Below are positions 50,651 to 62,291 of a DNA stretch of 64,000 nt, piece by piece; position 1 is the stretch's first letter; the number at the start of each line of letters is the position of its first letter. Made by a program: the position numbers and the translations under genes. The DNA comes from Mesocentrotus franciscanus (Eukaryota; Echinodermata; Echinoidea; Camarodonta; Strongylocentrotidae). The stretch is taken from NCBI GenBank assembly GCA_037976565.1, contig CP137670.1, positions 248,001 through 312,000 on the forward strand, in the 5' to 3' direction. Under the pieces are notes generated by a model. That model was not told where the DNA came from, searched no databases, and was given only the letters and a program-made list of their open reading frames with translations.

Positions 50651-51496
50651 AATGGTTCGGAAGACCCGACCACTAACTGGATTAGGTATTCATACCCGTT
50701 GCACCATCTTTTGGTTACCCTCTCTCTCTTTCTAACAAATAGTTCAACCAAAAACTCGAAATCATTAATATTAGATGTACTAAGTACTAATAACAGATAT
50801 CAATTAAGCTTGCTTCCATAATTAAAGTTATTTAGAAATCTTTAGTGCATGCCTCTATGTGATGTGTCTATTAAGGGTCTGGGCAAACAACTATGCCTCA
50901 AAACCGCAAATTCCCTAATGGACAGACAAGGTCACGCGCTGGCTGAGAGGTAAATATTACCAAATTATGATTTTTATGATATCTGTAAAGAATTTTGCTA
51001 AACTTGCTTAATATATGAATAAAATGGAGAATTTAAGGTGAAAACAAACTTCGAACGAAAGGAATTGACCAACGCTATTACAGTCGGTTTTCTGCATGAC
51101 GAAGATAGTCTCTTGTCAAGACGTCGATTACTATGACTTGAAAAAATTGAGTACAACCTTTCCAAACATTGTCGTTCACTTGCGTTGTACAGAATAAAAC
51201 GAGCGAACAACCTAACAGTAATACGAATGAATTTACTAAACAAAATTATAGCGTATTTTCATACACTGATACCATAAAGTTGGAATAATTTTGTTACACT
51301 GACCAATGTTCAGAAAATTGAAGAAAAATAAACCCTAATCATATTGATTTAGTACACTAATTTTAACTGATGCCTAAATACACAGTTAGTAAAGATTAAC
51401 TGTGGTTTGATTTTCATTATGAGGGAATTGATGATTAAAGTTTTGAGAAAATATGCACTTTGTCTAGATTAAGTGTCAAAGACTTTATGAACTACT

Positions 51497-51771
51497 TACC
51501 TACTTATTTCTTCTATATATTTTATCTTAATATGTATTCTAATGTTTCTTATTTTCTCTTGATAATATTTCAGCAACGAATTGAAAGATTTGGTAGACAT
51601 CTTGGATGCATTATAGCAATAAATCCTGGGCACATGACGTATTGCAAAAGATAATTATAAAAAGGAGAAGAAGCACAAAAATAATTATAAGAATAATAAC
51701 AACAACAATAATAATGATAATAATTACAATATTAACTATTATAGCAACAATACCAATGATAATAAATATAA
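51497..51771. repeat. Direct repeat in the island, copy 1
   Basis: The stretch from GTATTCTAATGTTTC to CAATGATAATAAATATAA is nearly identical to that ending at 53599. This copy continues into further AAT-repeat sequence, whereas the other stops at an element terminus, so this one acts as an uninterrupted reference. Confidence 0.85.
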
Positions 51772-51838
51772 TAATGATAATAATAATTATTATTATGATA
51801 CTGCTGATATTACTACTACAACTACTACTACAAGGAAA
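51658..51838. repeat. (AAT/AAC/ATT)n microsatellite
   Basis: Imperfect trinucleotide sequence, AATAATAACAACAACAATAA and similar. It generates an Ile-rich frame that is not a gene. Confidence 0.9.
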
Positions 51839-53349
51839 TGGGAGATGATGAAGAAGGGAAGGAGAAGAATAATCATTTCAGCGATATTAGTGATTATATT
51901 CTCTATGATTGAGGCATACACATACACATTACATACTCCGTGGTAAGAAGGAAGTAAACGAGGGATAGGGAATGCAATGACAATAAGAGAGAGAGATAGA
52001 GAGAGCATAGCCCGGGTTCAAATTCATGTTTTGTTAAATTATTAAACCCGGTGCTCATGATCATTCATATTCAAATATTGTTCAAATAGCATTGTACAGA
52101 CGATGAACAAATAAGAATAATAATGCAAGGTCGTTAGTCATGAGTCATGAGAATGTCAACTTCTATCTCTCTCAGCTTAATAGTCCGAACAATAGAATGA
52201 ACCGAGAGGAATCAACTTAAATTTCTTAACAACAATGTAAACTTCCCCAATGGAGCCTAACATTATATTTTTCCCATTCAAATAGCGTTGTAAAGGCGGT
52301 GAAGAAAAAAAAAATATTCCGCCGTTAATGGTGAGAATGTTCACGTCTATCTCTCTCAGCTAATTCCTGCAAACAGTGGGCTCAACCAAGCGCAATCAAC
52401 TGTTCAACGAATTTTTCATGAGTCCTGAAATTTCAATTTGTCACTGCACGTCATAGCAGCATTAAAGAGTAGCAATGGCGAACGACTGTCGCTAAAATTC
52501 AACAATAGTTACTTAGTTTGCTTTTCCCTATTAAGATATAACATGAGACATCAAGCTACATAGAACTATGATCGACAAACATGATATTGTCTTGAAAACA
52601 GTCAGGAAACATTGGAACTAGAATGAATAAGAGATAATGCGATCATGTAAACATTTTGTCCATGTTAATCCTCCACTAGTACTAAATAACCAAGCAAAAC
52701 TCGAGCCAGATGCAAATAAGGGTAAACTTAATGACATTAATTTATTACCGCTGTCTATTGTCATGATTGTATTCTCTACCTAGTTCTTCTCCTATTATTT
52801 TTTTAAAATATATATTCTAATGTTTCCTTGTATTGATTAGGTTCATTTATTTTCATTTTTTTTGGAGGGACGTGGTTAAAAAATAACATCTTTGACATTC
52901 CGTTTTCATGACAACGGTCTTATTTGTTACTTGAAATGACTCAAATTTTAATCATAATCAAACAGGCATCTGAAGTTTTTGAATGCTTACTATTTGCTTT
53001 ATGTTGTTGAAAATCATAATATTCCCTAGAAAAGTCCGATATTTCTTGATTCGTATTCATTACAACAGCCCAGCGCTCACGTCCATCACCCAACTTATGG
53101 CAACCAGACAAACTATTATACCAGAGGGCCATAGAAAACAGAAAGTAGTCATTTGAAATTATACAACTTTTTTAATTCATCAAATTGTAAACAATCTCAT
53201 TTTGTCCATGTTAATCATCCAGTTCCAAATAACCAAGTAAAACTCGAGCCAGATTCAAATAAGGGTTAGCTTAAAGACAATAATTCATGACATATTGTCT
53301 ATTGTCATGACTGCATGTATCTACTTATTTCTTCTTAATATTTTATCTT

Positions 53350-53599
53350 TATTTAAAATATGTATTCTAATGTTTCTTATTTTCTCTTGATAATATTTTA
53401 GCAACGAATTGAAAGATTTGGTAGACATCTTGGATGCATTATAGCAATAAATCCTGGGCACATGACGTATTGCAAAAGATAATTATGAAAAGGAGAAGAA
53501 GCACAAAAATAATTATAAGAATAATAACAACAACAATAATAATGATAATAATTACAATATTAACTATTATAGCAACAACACCAATGATAATAAATATAA
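53350..53599. repeat. Direct repeat in the island, copy 2, interrupted at 53600
   Basis: Matches 51497-51771 up to AATAAATATAA. The next base opens CTAGACTTTAATTCG, an element terminus, giving a precise breakpoint. Confidence 0.85.
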
Positions 53600-54840
53600 C
53601 TAGACTTTAATTCGTCACCTTGACGAAATAAGTGATACGTATGCTAATGTTTAGCATAATGAAACATGCATTATCACGATTTTACATTATCTTATTCCCA
53701 TTATGGTCTATCCACATGTCAATTTTCATCTTTGTAGCCTTGATCATTAATGATATATCTAGTGCTTTAAAGGTACTGTACTATGTCCCATTTGCAGGCC
53801 AAAAATGAAAAGGTTAAATTCCAACGGCATTTGAAAGATAATACTAATTTAGAACTTCCCTAAAAAAGGGGCTTGAAAATGTCTTTAAGTTGGAAAATAA
53901 CGACTATTAGCTGTCGAATCGACTTAAGTGCTACCAAGTCAATAAGAAATGGTCTGATTTTCAGACCATTGTACCGAATGGTCGTACGTTTTGTACTGCG
54001 CTAAGATTCAATCAGTTTAATTTTGGCCATTAGAAAAAGTGGGTTATTGATGTAGACAAATGCTCATGTACCCTTTACAGCTCATTTTATGTATGTTATT
54101 ACCAAAGAAGAAAAAATCAGTCAGTCACTCAATAGTGTCTGACAGTGAAGTCTAGCAAGTAAACGGGTTTTCTTGCATGATTTGAATATTGGGACACTGC
54201 TAACGTTTAAATTTCACAGATAGGACATACATGACATATTCATAATTCCTGCAAAGTTCTACAGAATTTGATGTTGGCTGCAAAAGGGACATAGTATCTT
54301 TAACCAATACACAAAAATATTTCTCATAGACTTTACATGCAAAAACGGCCTTGGCATGGTCGCAACTACAACTTTCAATTGAAAAATTCGAAATTATCTC
54401 GACATCTGATCAAAAACCAAAAGCACAGTTTCTATAACCCATGGTCTCAGCTATAACATACCAAAATTTGGGAGAACATAGAGCACAAATAAGCTAGATA
54501 GTGCTCAATGAATGTCATGTAGATTCAACATTTGAACGAAATTCACCTCTTCCATAGGCATAACACGCAAATTAAGAAAATTCTGTCATGTTACCTTTAA
54601 TCAAGATTTTCACTATGATGACGTCATCAAAATGAAAAATAATGTGTACTGATCTTGGAGAATATTGTCTTAGCTACAACATATCAACATTAAGAAGAAA
54701 AACGATGAATATTTACAGAGATACAATCAATTTTCCATGAATATGCTGACGTCATAATATGCAAATTCGTATTTTGAGTTCCAAGGACAATATGCATTTT
54801 CTAGATTTTTTTTTTTATAAGAAATCATATCTCCGACTCA
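53600..54840 (-). mobile_element. Diverged B-related element with a third terminus type
   Basis: It starts CTAGACTTTAATTCGTC with a hairpin (TTCGTC/GACGAA) and the inner motif AAGTGATACGTA. That motif is nearly complementary to the ACGTATCACCT at the left of every array-B unit. 54240-54780 is a diverged version of the B-unit body. 53640-54240 has no array counterpart that I recognise. Confidence 0.6.
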
Positions 54841-54895
54841 TACTCTATCCAACTATGAATAAAAACTTAATACACGACAAGGACTCAGATTTCCC

Positions 54896-55085
54896 ATAGT
54901 AAACATTGCATATACCTGGGCTGAATAACTGGAAAGTATAAACGTCTGGGAAGGAGACTAACATCATAAAATGGGATGATTTGATATATTCCAACAGACT
55001 TAGAGATTAACCCTATTGGTTTAATACACGGCAAGGAATCAGATTTCCCATAGGGTTGTACTCAAACGATTGACATTCTTCTCCC
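54896..55085. repeat. Dispersed repeat, copy 2 (matches 37218-37440)
   Basis: Same order of blocks as the first copy, with several one- to three-base deletions. Confidence 0.85.
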
Positions 55086-55203
55086 ATAGATATAACACGC
55101 AAAATTAGGCATTTTATTACATTGTTTGTGATTGTATATGATAATATGTTATAATAGTCGAAGAAGATCATAAAATCAAATTTAAAACGACGGCAAAAAA
55201 AAT

Positions 55204-55280
55204 TGACCTACCAGGAAATGGCAGGAATCGAACGTGGGTCGCCGGAATGGGAGGCAAGTGCTATGACCACTATACCAAAA
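55204..55280 (-). pseudogene. tRNA-like module, copy 3 (10-bp insertion)
   Basis: As the other copies, but CAGGAA is followed by an extra ATGGCAGGAA, an apparent local duplication in the T-arm side. This removes any chance of tRNA folding. Confidence 0.55.
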
Positions 55281-56489
55281 TAATCCACATAGACATTACA
55301 CGTGAACGGAAAATGGAATTCTCAAATCCCACTTTGCAAGTGAAATATGAGCATGATCCCGGCATCTGATCGAAAAATAAAGGGCACACTTGTGATAGCT
55401 TATTGTCTCAGCTACAACATACTCGATGGCTCAGCAAAAACAAAAGTAAAACGACGGAGATATTGCTCGCGAAAGACGGAATGTAGAATCCAGTTTTGAA
55501 AAAGTCATGTCCCATAGAGAATACACGCAAAATGTGAAAAATTGACATGCCTCCTTTAATCGCAAAAATACGCCATGATGCCTTTGTCAAAATGAAAAAT
55601 CGTGATTACTGCATTTGTAGAAATTGTCTCAGCTAGAACATATCAAAATTTGGAAGAAAATCGATCAATATTTACAGAGATACAATCAATTTTCCAAAAT
55701 ATGCTGACGTCATAATATGCAAATTGAAATTTTCAGTTCGGAGGCCATTATGATGACGTCATGAGTTAATTGAAGGTCAAATGAGACATGAAATCATATC
55801 TCCGACTCATAATCTATCCAAATATGAAAAAAATTGGGAGTTCCCATCCATTCTGAAGAGTTACAATGACTTTTGTATAGGCATGTTTTTGCCCATATAT
55901 GCTATGTATTACAAGAGCTCGCGCGCACGGACATTTATCTTGAATGGACGCTCATCTTGTTATTAATGGTCATAAAGAGATAAACATGGTATCAAATTGT
56001 TTGAAAAAATATGGGAATTATCATGAAAGAAAAAAATGGCGATTCTATGTTGTGTAATGGTGTTACGCGCGAAAACGCGCGCGCATGTGCGTGTGCGCGA
56101 TTTTTATAAAATGCTTAAAATGGCCTGAAACGTATGCAAAATGAATTTGAGACGATTTTGAGCATTTTGAAATTTTGCGCGCGCTGACGCGCGGACGTAC
56201 GCATGCGCGCGTTTTTTGACCTGAAATTGACCGGACGGATATTGACCTTGATCATGATAAATATGAATGAGAAACGACTTTCCGTTATGAAGATATGATC
56301 ATGAGTAGATTTTCAGAAAATTTTACAAAATGGCGCATAGATGACGTCATCAGTCAAGGTCAAGGTTGAAAAACTTATTTTGCTTTGTCCATATGCCTAT
56401 ACATATGTGTGCCAAATTTCAAGGCATTTGATTGAGCCATTTTCAAATTATCTTGCTAACAAAAAGTGGGTGGAAATAAGAAAAATAAA

Positions 56490-58278
56490 CTAGACATATA
56501 ATACTTGTTAATAACAAGTATAGGTGGGCTGTTCCAAGTACATGCCACACATGTTTAGTGACATACTAAGTAGTTAAGAAAACATTGGCATGATTTGACC
56601 TTATTTTTTGAAATAATCCTCTTATTCAGGTCTATTAGTGTGCCAAATTTCTAGTCTATACGATGCATGGTTTTAGAGAAACCATGTACAGTATATTTGA
56701 CCTTTGACCCTCAAATCTAAATATCAAAATGAAATATGCATTTTCTAGATTTTGTTTTTATAAGAAATCATATCTCCGACTCATACTCTATCCAACTATG
56801 AATAAAAATTAATACACGACAAGGACTCAGATTTCCCATAAGGTTGTACTCAAACGATTGACATATTTCTCCCATAGATATAACACGCAAAATTAGGCAT
56901 TTTATTACATTGTTTGTGATAGTATATGATAATATGTTATAATAGTCGAAGAAGATCATAAAATCAAATTCAAAACGACGGCAAAAAAAATTAAAAAATT
57001 GACCCACCAGGAATCGAACTTGGGTCGCCGGAATGGGAGGCAAGTGCTATGACCACTATACCAAAATAATCCCCATAGACATTACACGTGAACGGAAAAT
57101 GGAATTCTCAAATCCCACTTTGCAAGTGAAATATGAGCATGATCCCGGCATCTGATCGAAAAATAAAGGGCACACTTGTGATAGCTTATTGTCTCAGCTA
57201 CAACATACTCGAAGCTCAGCAAAAACAAAAGTAAAACGACGGAGATATTGCTCAAACAAGACTGGAATGTAGAATGAAGATTTCAGAAAAAGTCATGTCC
57301 CATAGAGAATACACGCAAAATTGGAAAATTGACATGCCTCCTTTAATCGCAAAAATACGCCATGATGCCTTTGTCAAAATGAAAAATCGTGGGACTGCAT
57401 TTGTAGAAAATTGTCTCAGCTAAAACATATCAAAATTTGGAAGAAAATCGATCAATATTTACAGAGATACAATCAATTTTCCAAAAATATGCTGACGTCA
57501 TAATATGCAAATTGAAATTTTGAGTTCGGAGGCCATTATGATGACGTCATGAGTTAATTGAGGGTCAAATGAGACATGAAATCATATCTCCGACTCATAA
57601 TCTATCCAAATATGAAAAAATTGGGAGTTCCCATCCATTCTGAAGAGTTACAATGAATTTTGTATAGGCATGTTTTTGCCCATATATGCTATGTATTACA
57701 AGAGCTCGCGCGCACGGACATTTATCTTGAATGGACGCTCATCTTGTTATTAATGGTCATAAAGAGATAAACATGGTATCAAATTGTTCGAAAAAATATG
57801 GGAAATATCATGAAAGAAAAAAAAGTGGCGATTCTATGTTGTGTAATGGTGTAACGCGCGAAAACGCGCGCGCATGTGCGTGTGCGCGATTTTTATAAAA
57901 TGCTTAAAATGGCCTGAAACGTATGCAAAATGAATTTGAGACGATTTGGAACATTTTGAAATTTTGCGCGCGCGTTAACGCACGGACGTACGCATGCGCG
58001 CGTTTTTTACCTGAAATTGACCGGACGGATATTGACCTTGATCATGATAAATATGAATGAAAAACGACTTTTCGTTATGAAGATATGATCATGAGTAGAT
58101 TTTCAGAAAATTTTACAAAATGGCGCCTAGATGACGTCATCAGTCAAGGTCAAGGTTGAAAACGTTATTTTGATTTTTCCATATGCCTATACATATGTGT
58201 GCCAAATTTCAAGGCATTTGATTAGCCATTTTCAAGTTATCTTGCTAACAATAAAGTGGGTGGAAATAAGAAAATAAA
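56490..58278 (-). mobile_element. Region C unit C4 (1789 bp)
   Basis: CTAG terminus, left block with CATGGTTT/AAACCATG hairpin and TGACCTTTGACC near 56697, tRNA-like module 57000-57066, then A-type body. It lacks an opposite terminal hairpin. Confidence 0.82.
57000..57066 (-). pseudogene. tRNA-like module, copy 4
   Basis: A- and B-box-like segments and pseudo-anticodon identical to copy 2. Confidence 0.6.
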
Positions 58279-58788
58279 CTAGACATATAATACTTGTTAA
58301 TAACAAGTATAGGTGGGCTGTTCCAAGTACATGCCACACATGTTTAGTGACATACTAAGTAGTTAAGAAAACATTGGCATGATTTGACCTTATTTTTTGA
58401 AATAATCCTCTTATTCAGGTCTATTAGTGTGCCAAATTTCTAGTCTATACGATGCATGGTTTTAGAGAAACCATGTACAGTATATTTGACCTTTGACCCT
58501 CAAATCTAAATATCAAAATGAAATATGCATTTTCTAGATTTTGTTTTTTATAAGAAATCATATCTCCGACTCATACTCTATCCAACTATGAATAAAAAAT
58601 TAATACACGACAAGGACTCAGATTTACGGTTGTACTCAAACGATTGACATATTTCTCCCATAGATATAACACGCAAAATTAGGCATTTTATTACATTGTT
58701 TGTGATAGTATATGATAATATGTTATAATAGTCGAAGAAGATCATAAAATCAAATTCAAAACGACGGCAAAAAAAAAATTAAAAAAGT

Positions 58789-58855
58789 TGACCCACCAGG
58801 AATCGAACTTGGGTCGCCGGAATGGGAGGCAAGTGCTATGACCACTATACCAAAA
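58789..58855 (-). pseudogene. tRNA-like module, copy 5
   Basis: As copy 4, with the same flanking A-rich tract. Confidence 0.6.
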
Positions 58856-60061
58856 TAATCCCCATAGACATTACACGTGAACGGAAAATGGAATTCTCAA
58901 ATCCCACTTTGCAAGTGAAATATGAGCATGATCCCGGCATCTGATCGAAAAATAAAGGGCACACTTGTGATAGCTTATTGTCTCAGCTACAACATACTCG
59001 AAGCTCAGCAAAACAAAAGTAAAACGACGGAGATATTGCTCAAACAAGACTGGAATGTAGAATGAAGATTTCAGAAAAAGTCATGTCCCATAGAGAATAC
59101 ACGCAAAATTGGAAAATTGACATGCCTCCTTTAATCGCAAAAATACGCCATGATGCCTTTGTCAAAATGAAAAATCGTGGGACTGCATTTGTAGAAATTG
59201 TCTCAGCTAAAACATATCAAAATTTGGAAGAAAATCGATCAATATTTACAGAGATACAATCAATTTTCCAAAAATATGCTGACGTCATAATATGCAAATT
59301 GAAATTTTGAGTTCGGAGGCCATTATGATGACGTCATGAGTTAATTGAGGGTCAAATGAGACATGAAATCATATCTCCGACTCATAATCTATCCAAATAT
59401 GAAAAAAATTGGGAGTTCCATCCATTCTGAAGAGTTACAATGAATTTTGTATAGGCATGTTTTTGCCCATATATGCTATGTATTACAAGAGCTCGCGCGC
59501 ACGGACATTTATCTTGAATGGACGCTCATCTTGTTATTAATGGTCATAAAGAGATAAACATGGTATCAAATTGTTCGAAAAAATATGGGAAATATCATGA
59601 AGGAAAAAAATGGCGATTCTATGTTGTGTAATGGTGTAACGCGCGAAAACGCGCGCGCATGTGCGTGTGCGCGATTTTTATAAAATGCTTAAAATGGCCT
59701 GAAACGTATGCAAAATGAATTTGAGACGATTTGGAACATTTTGAAATTTTGCGCGCGCGTTAACGCACGGACGTACGCATGCGCGCGCGTTTTTACCTGA
59801 AATTGACCGGACGGATATTGACCTTGATCATGATAAATATGAATGAAAAACGACTTTTCGTTATGAAGATATGATCATGAGTAGATTTTCAGAAAATTTT
59901 ACAAAATGGCGCCTAGATGACGTCATCAGTCAAGGTCAAGGTTGAAAACGTTATTTTGCTTTTTCCATATGCCTATACATATGTGTGCCAAATTTCAAGG
60001 CATTTGATCTAGCCATTTTCAAGTTATCTTGCTAACAATAAAGTGGGTGGAAATAAGAAAA

Positions 60062-60372
60062 ATAAATAAAGAATAATAAATAAATAATAAAGGCAATTCT
60101 AACGAAAACATAAGGTGGTCTGTATTATATACAGCCCACCTAATAAAGAATAATAAATAAATAATAAAGGCAATTCTAACGAAAACATAAGGTGGTCTGT
60201 ATTATATACAGCCCACCTAATAAAGAATAAATAAATAAATAAATAATAAAGGCAATTCTAACGAAAACATAAGGTGGTCTGTATTATATACAGCCCACCT
60301 AATAAATAATAAAGGCAATTTTAACAAAATTGTAAGGTGGTCTGTATGATATACAGCCCACCTAATAAATAA
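60062..60372 (-). repeat. Four tandem A-type terminal-hairpin modules
   Basis: Modules end near 60141, 60221, 60301 and 60364. The first three have the GTATTATATAC loop and CGAAAACATAAGG lead. The fourth has the GTATGATATAC loop and an ACAAAATTGTAAGG lead. Confidence 0.92.
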
Positions 60373-60382
60373 TAAATAATAA

Positions 60383-62291
60383 CTAGACATATAATACTTG
60401 TTAATAACAAGTATAGGTGGGCTGTTCCAAGTACATGCCACACATGTTTAGTGACATACTAAGTAGTTAAGAAAACATTGGCATGATTTGACCTTATTTT
60501 TTTAAATAATCCTCTATTCAGGTCTATTAGTGTGCCTAATTTCTAGTCTATACGATGCATGGTTTTAGAGAAACCATGTACAGTATATTTGACCTTTGAT
60601 CCTCAAATCTAAATATCAAAATGAAATATCCATTTTCTAGATTTTGTTTTTTATAAGAAATCATATCTCCGACTCATACTCTATCCAACTATGAATAAAA
60701 AATTAATACACGACAAGGACTCAGATTTCCCATAAGGTTGTACTCAAACGATTGACATATTTCTACCATAGATATATAACACGCCAAATTAGGCATTTTA
60801 TTACATTGTTTGTGATAGTATATGATAATATGTTATAATAGTCGAAGAAGATCATAAAATCAAATTCAAAACGAGCGCAAAAAAACATTCTTCTCCCATA
60901 GATATAACACGCAAAATTAGGCATTTTATTACATTGTTTGTGATTGTATATGATATGTTATAATAGTCGAAGAAGATCATAAAATCAAATTTAAAACGAC
61001 GGCAAAAAAAAAAAAAAAAAATGACCCACCAGGAATCGAACTTGGGTCGCCGGAATGGGAGGCAAGTGCTATGACCACTATACCAAAATAATCCACATAG
61101 ACATTACACGTGAACGGAAAATGGAATTCTCAAATCCCACTTTGCAAGTGAAATATGAGCATGATCCCGGCATCTGATCGAAAAATAAAGGGCACACTTG
61201 TGATAGCTTATTGTCTCAGCTACAACATACTCAAAGCTCAGCAAAAACAAAACTAAAACGACGGAGATATTGCTCGCGAAAGACGGGAATGTAGAATCCA
61301 GTTTTGAGAAAAAGTCATGTCCCATAGAGAATACACGCAAAATGTGAAAAATTGACATGCCTCCTTTAATCGCAAAAATACGCCATGATGCCTTTGTCAA
61401 AATGAAAAATCGTGGTGACTGCATTTGTGGAGAATTGTCTCAGCTAGAACATATCAAAATTTGGAAGAAAATCGATCAATATTTACAGAGATACAATCAA
61501 TTTTCCAAAAATATGCTGACGTCATAATATGCAAATTGAAATTTTGAGTTCGGAGGCCATTATGATGACGTCATGAGTTAATTGAGGGTCAAATGAGACA
61601 TGAAATCATATCTCCGACTCATAATCTATCCAAATATGAAAAAAATTGGGAGTTCCTATCCATTCTGAAGAGTTACAATGAATTTTGTATAGGCATGTTT
61701 TTGCCCATATATGCTATGTATTACAAGAGCTCGCGCACGGACATTTATCTTGAATGGACGCTCATCTTGTTATTAATGGTCATTAAAGAGATAAAATGGT
61801 ATCAAATTGTTCGAAAAAATATGGGAAATATCATGAAAGAAAAAATGGCGATTCTTTGTTGTGTAATGGTGTTACGCGCGAAAACGCGCGCGCATGTGCG
61901 TGTGCGCGATTTTTTATAAAATGCTTAAATGGCCTGAAACGTATGCAAAATGAATTTGAGACGATTTGGAGCATTTTAATTTTGCGCGCGCGCTGACGCG
62001 CGGACGTACGCATGCGCGCGTTTTTGACCTGAAATTGACCGGACGGATATTGACCTTGATCATGATAAATATGAATGAAAAACGACTTTTCGTTATGAAG
62101 ATATGATCATGAGTAGATTTTCAGAAAATTTTACAAAATGGCGCCTAGATGACGTCATCAGTCAAGGTCAAGGTTGAAAACCTTATTTTGCTTTGTCCAT
62201 ATGCCTATACATATGTGTGCCAAATTTCAAGGCATTTGATTGAGCCATTTTCAAGTTATCTTGCTAACAAAAAAGTGGGTGGAAATAAGAA
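60383..62291 (-). mobile_element. Region C unit C6 (1909 bp)
   Basis: The left block is as in C4. The stretch leading to the tRNA-like module is partly duplicated (60745-60885 and 60888-61010, both with GAAGAAGATCATAAAATCAA). The tRNA-like module is at 61022-61088, followed by the body. Confidence 0.82.
61022..61088 (-). pseudogene. tRNA-like module, copy 6
   Basis: Identical in layout to copy 1, preceded by an A run of about 18. Confidence 0.6.

Larger units (their letters stand above)
50651..53599. other. Island of less repetitive sequence
   Basis: AT-rich and without credible ORFs. It contains internal duplications: 51497-51771 resembles 53350-53599, 52653-52835 resembles 53195-53395, and 52080-52220 resembles 52278-52402. 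An (AAT/AAC)n microsatellite lies at about 51658-51838. No gene was recognised. Confidence 0.6.
54841..56489 (-). mobile_element. Region C unit C3 with tRNA-like module
   Basis: Left part 54870-55085 contains the dispersed repeat shared with 37218-37440. Then come the tRNA-like module (55204-55280), the A-type body and two CG tracts. It ends at AAAAATAAA before the CTAG at 56490. Confidence 0.75.
58279..60382 (-). mobile_element. Region C unit C5 with quadrupled terminus (2104 bp)
   Basis: Very close to C4, including the AGAATGAAGATTTCAG variant shared only by C4 and C5, which suggests a recent duplication of the pair. It is longer because four terminal-hairpin modules follow the body. Confidence 0.82.

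Noticed and set aside
50650..50725. tRNA-like stretch around GGTTCGGAAGACC
   Set aside because: The match to a B box is poor and no cloverleaf can be drawn.
51606..51848. Ile-rich 80-codon frame
   Set aside because: It reads through an AAT/AAC microsatellite.
52010..52055. B-box-like GGGTTCAAATTC suggesting a tRNA
   Set aside because: No A box at the right distance and no arm pairing.
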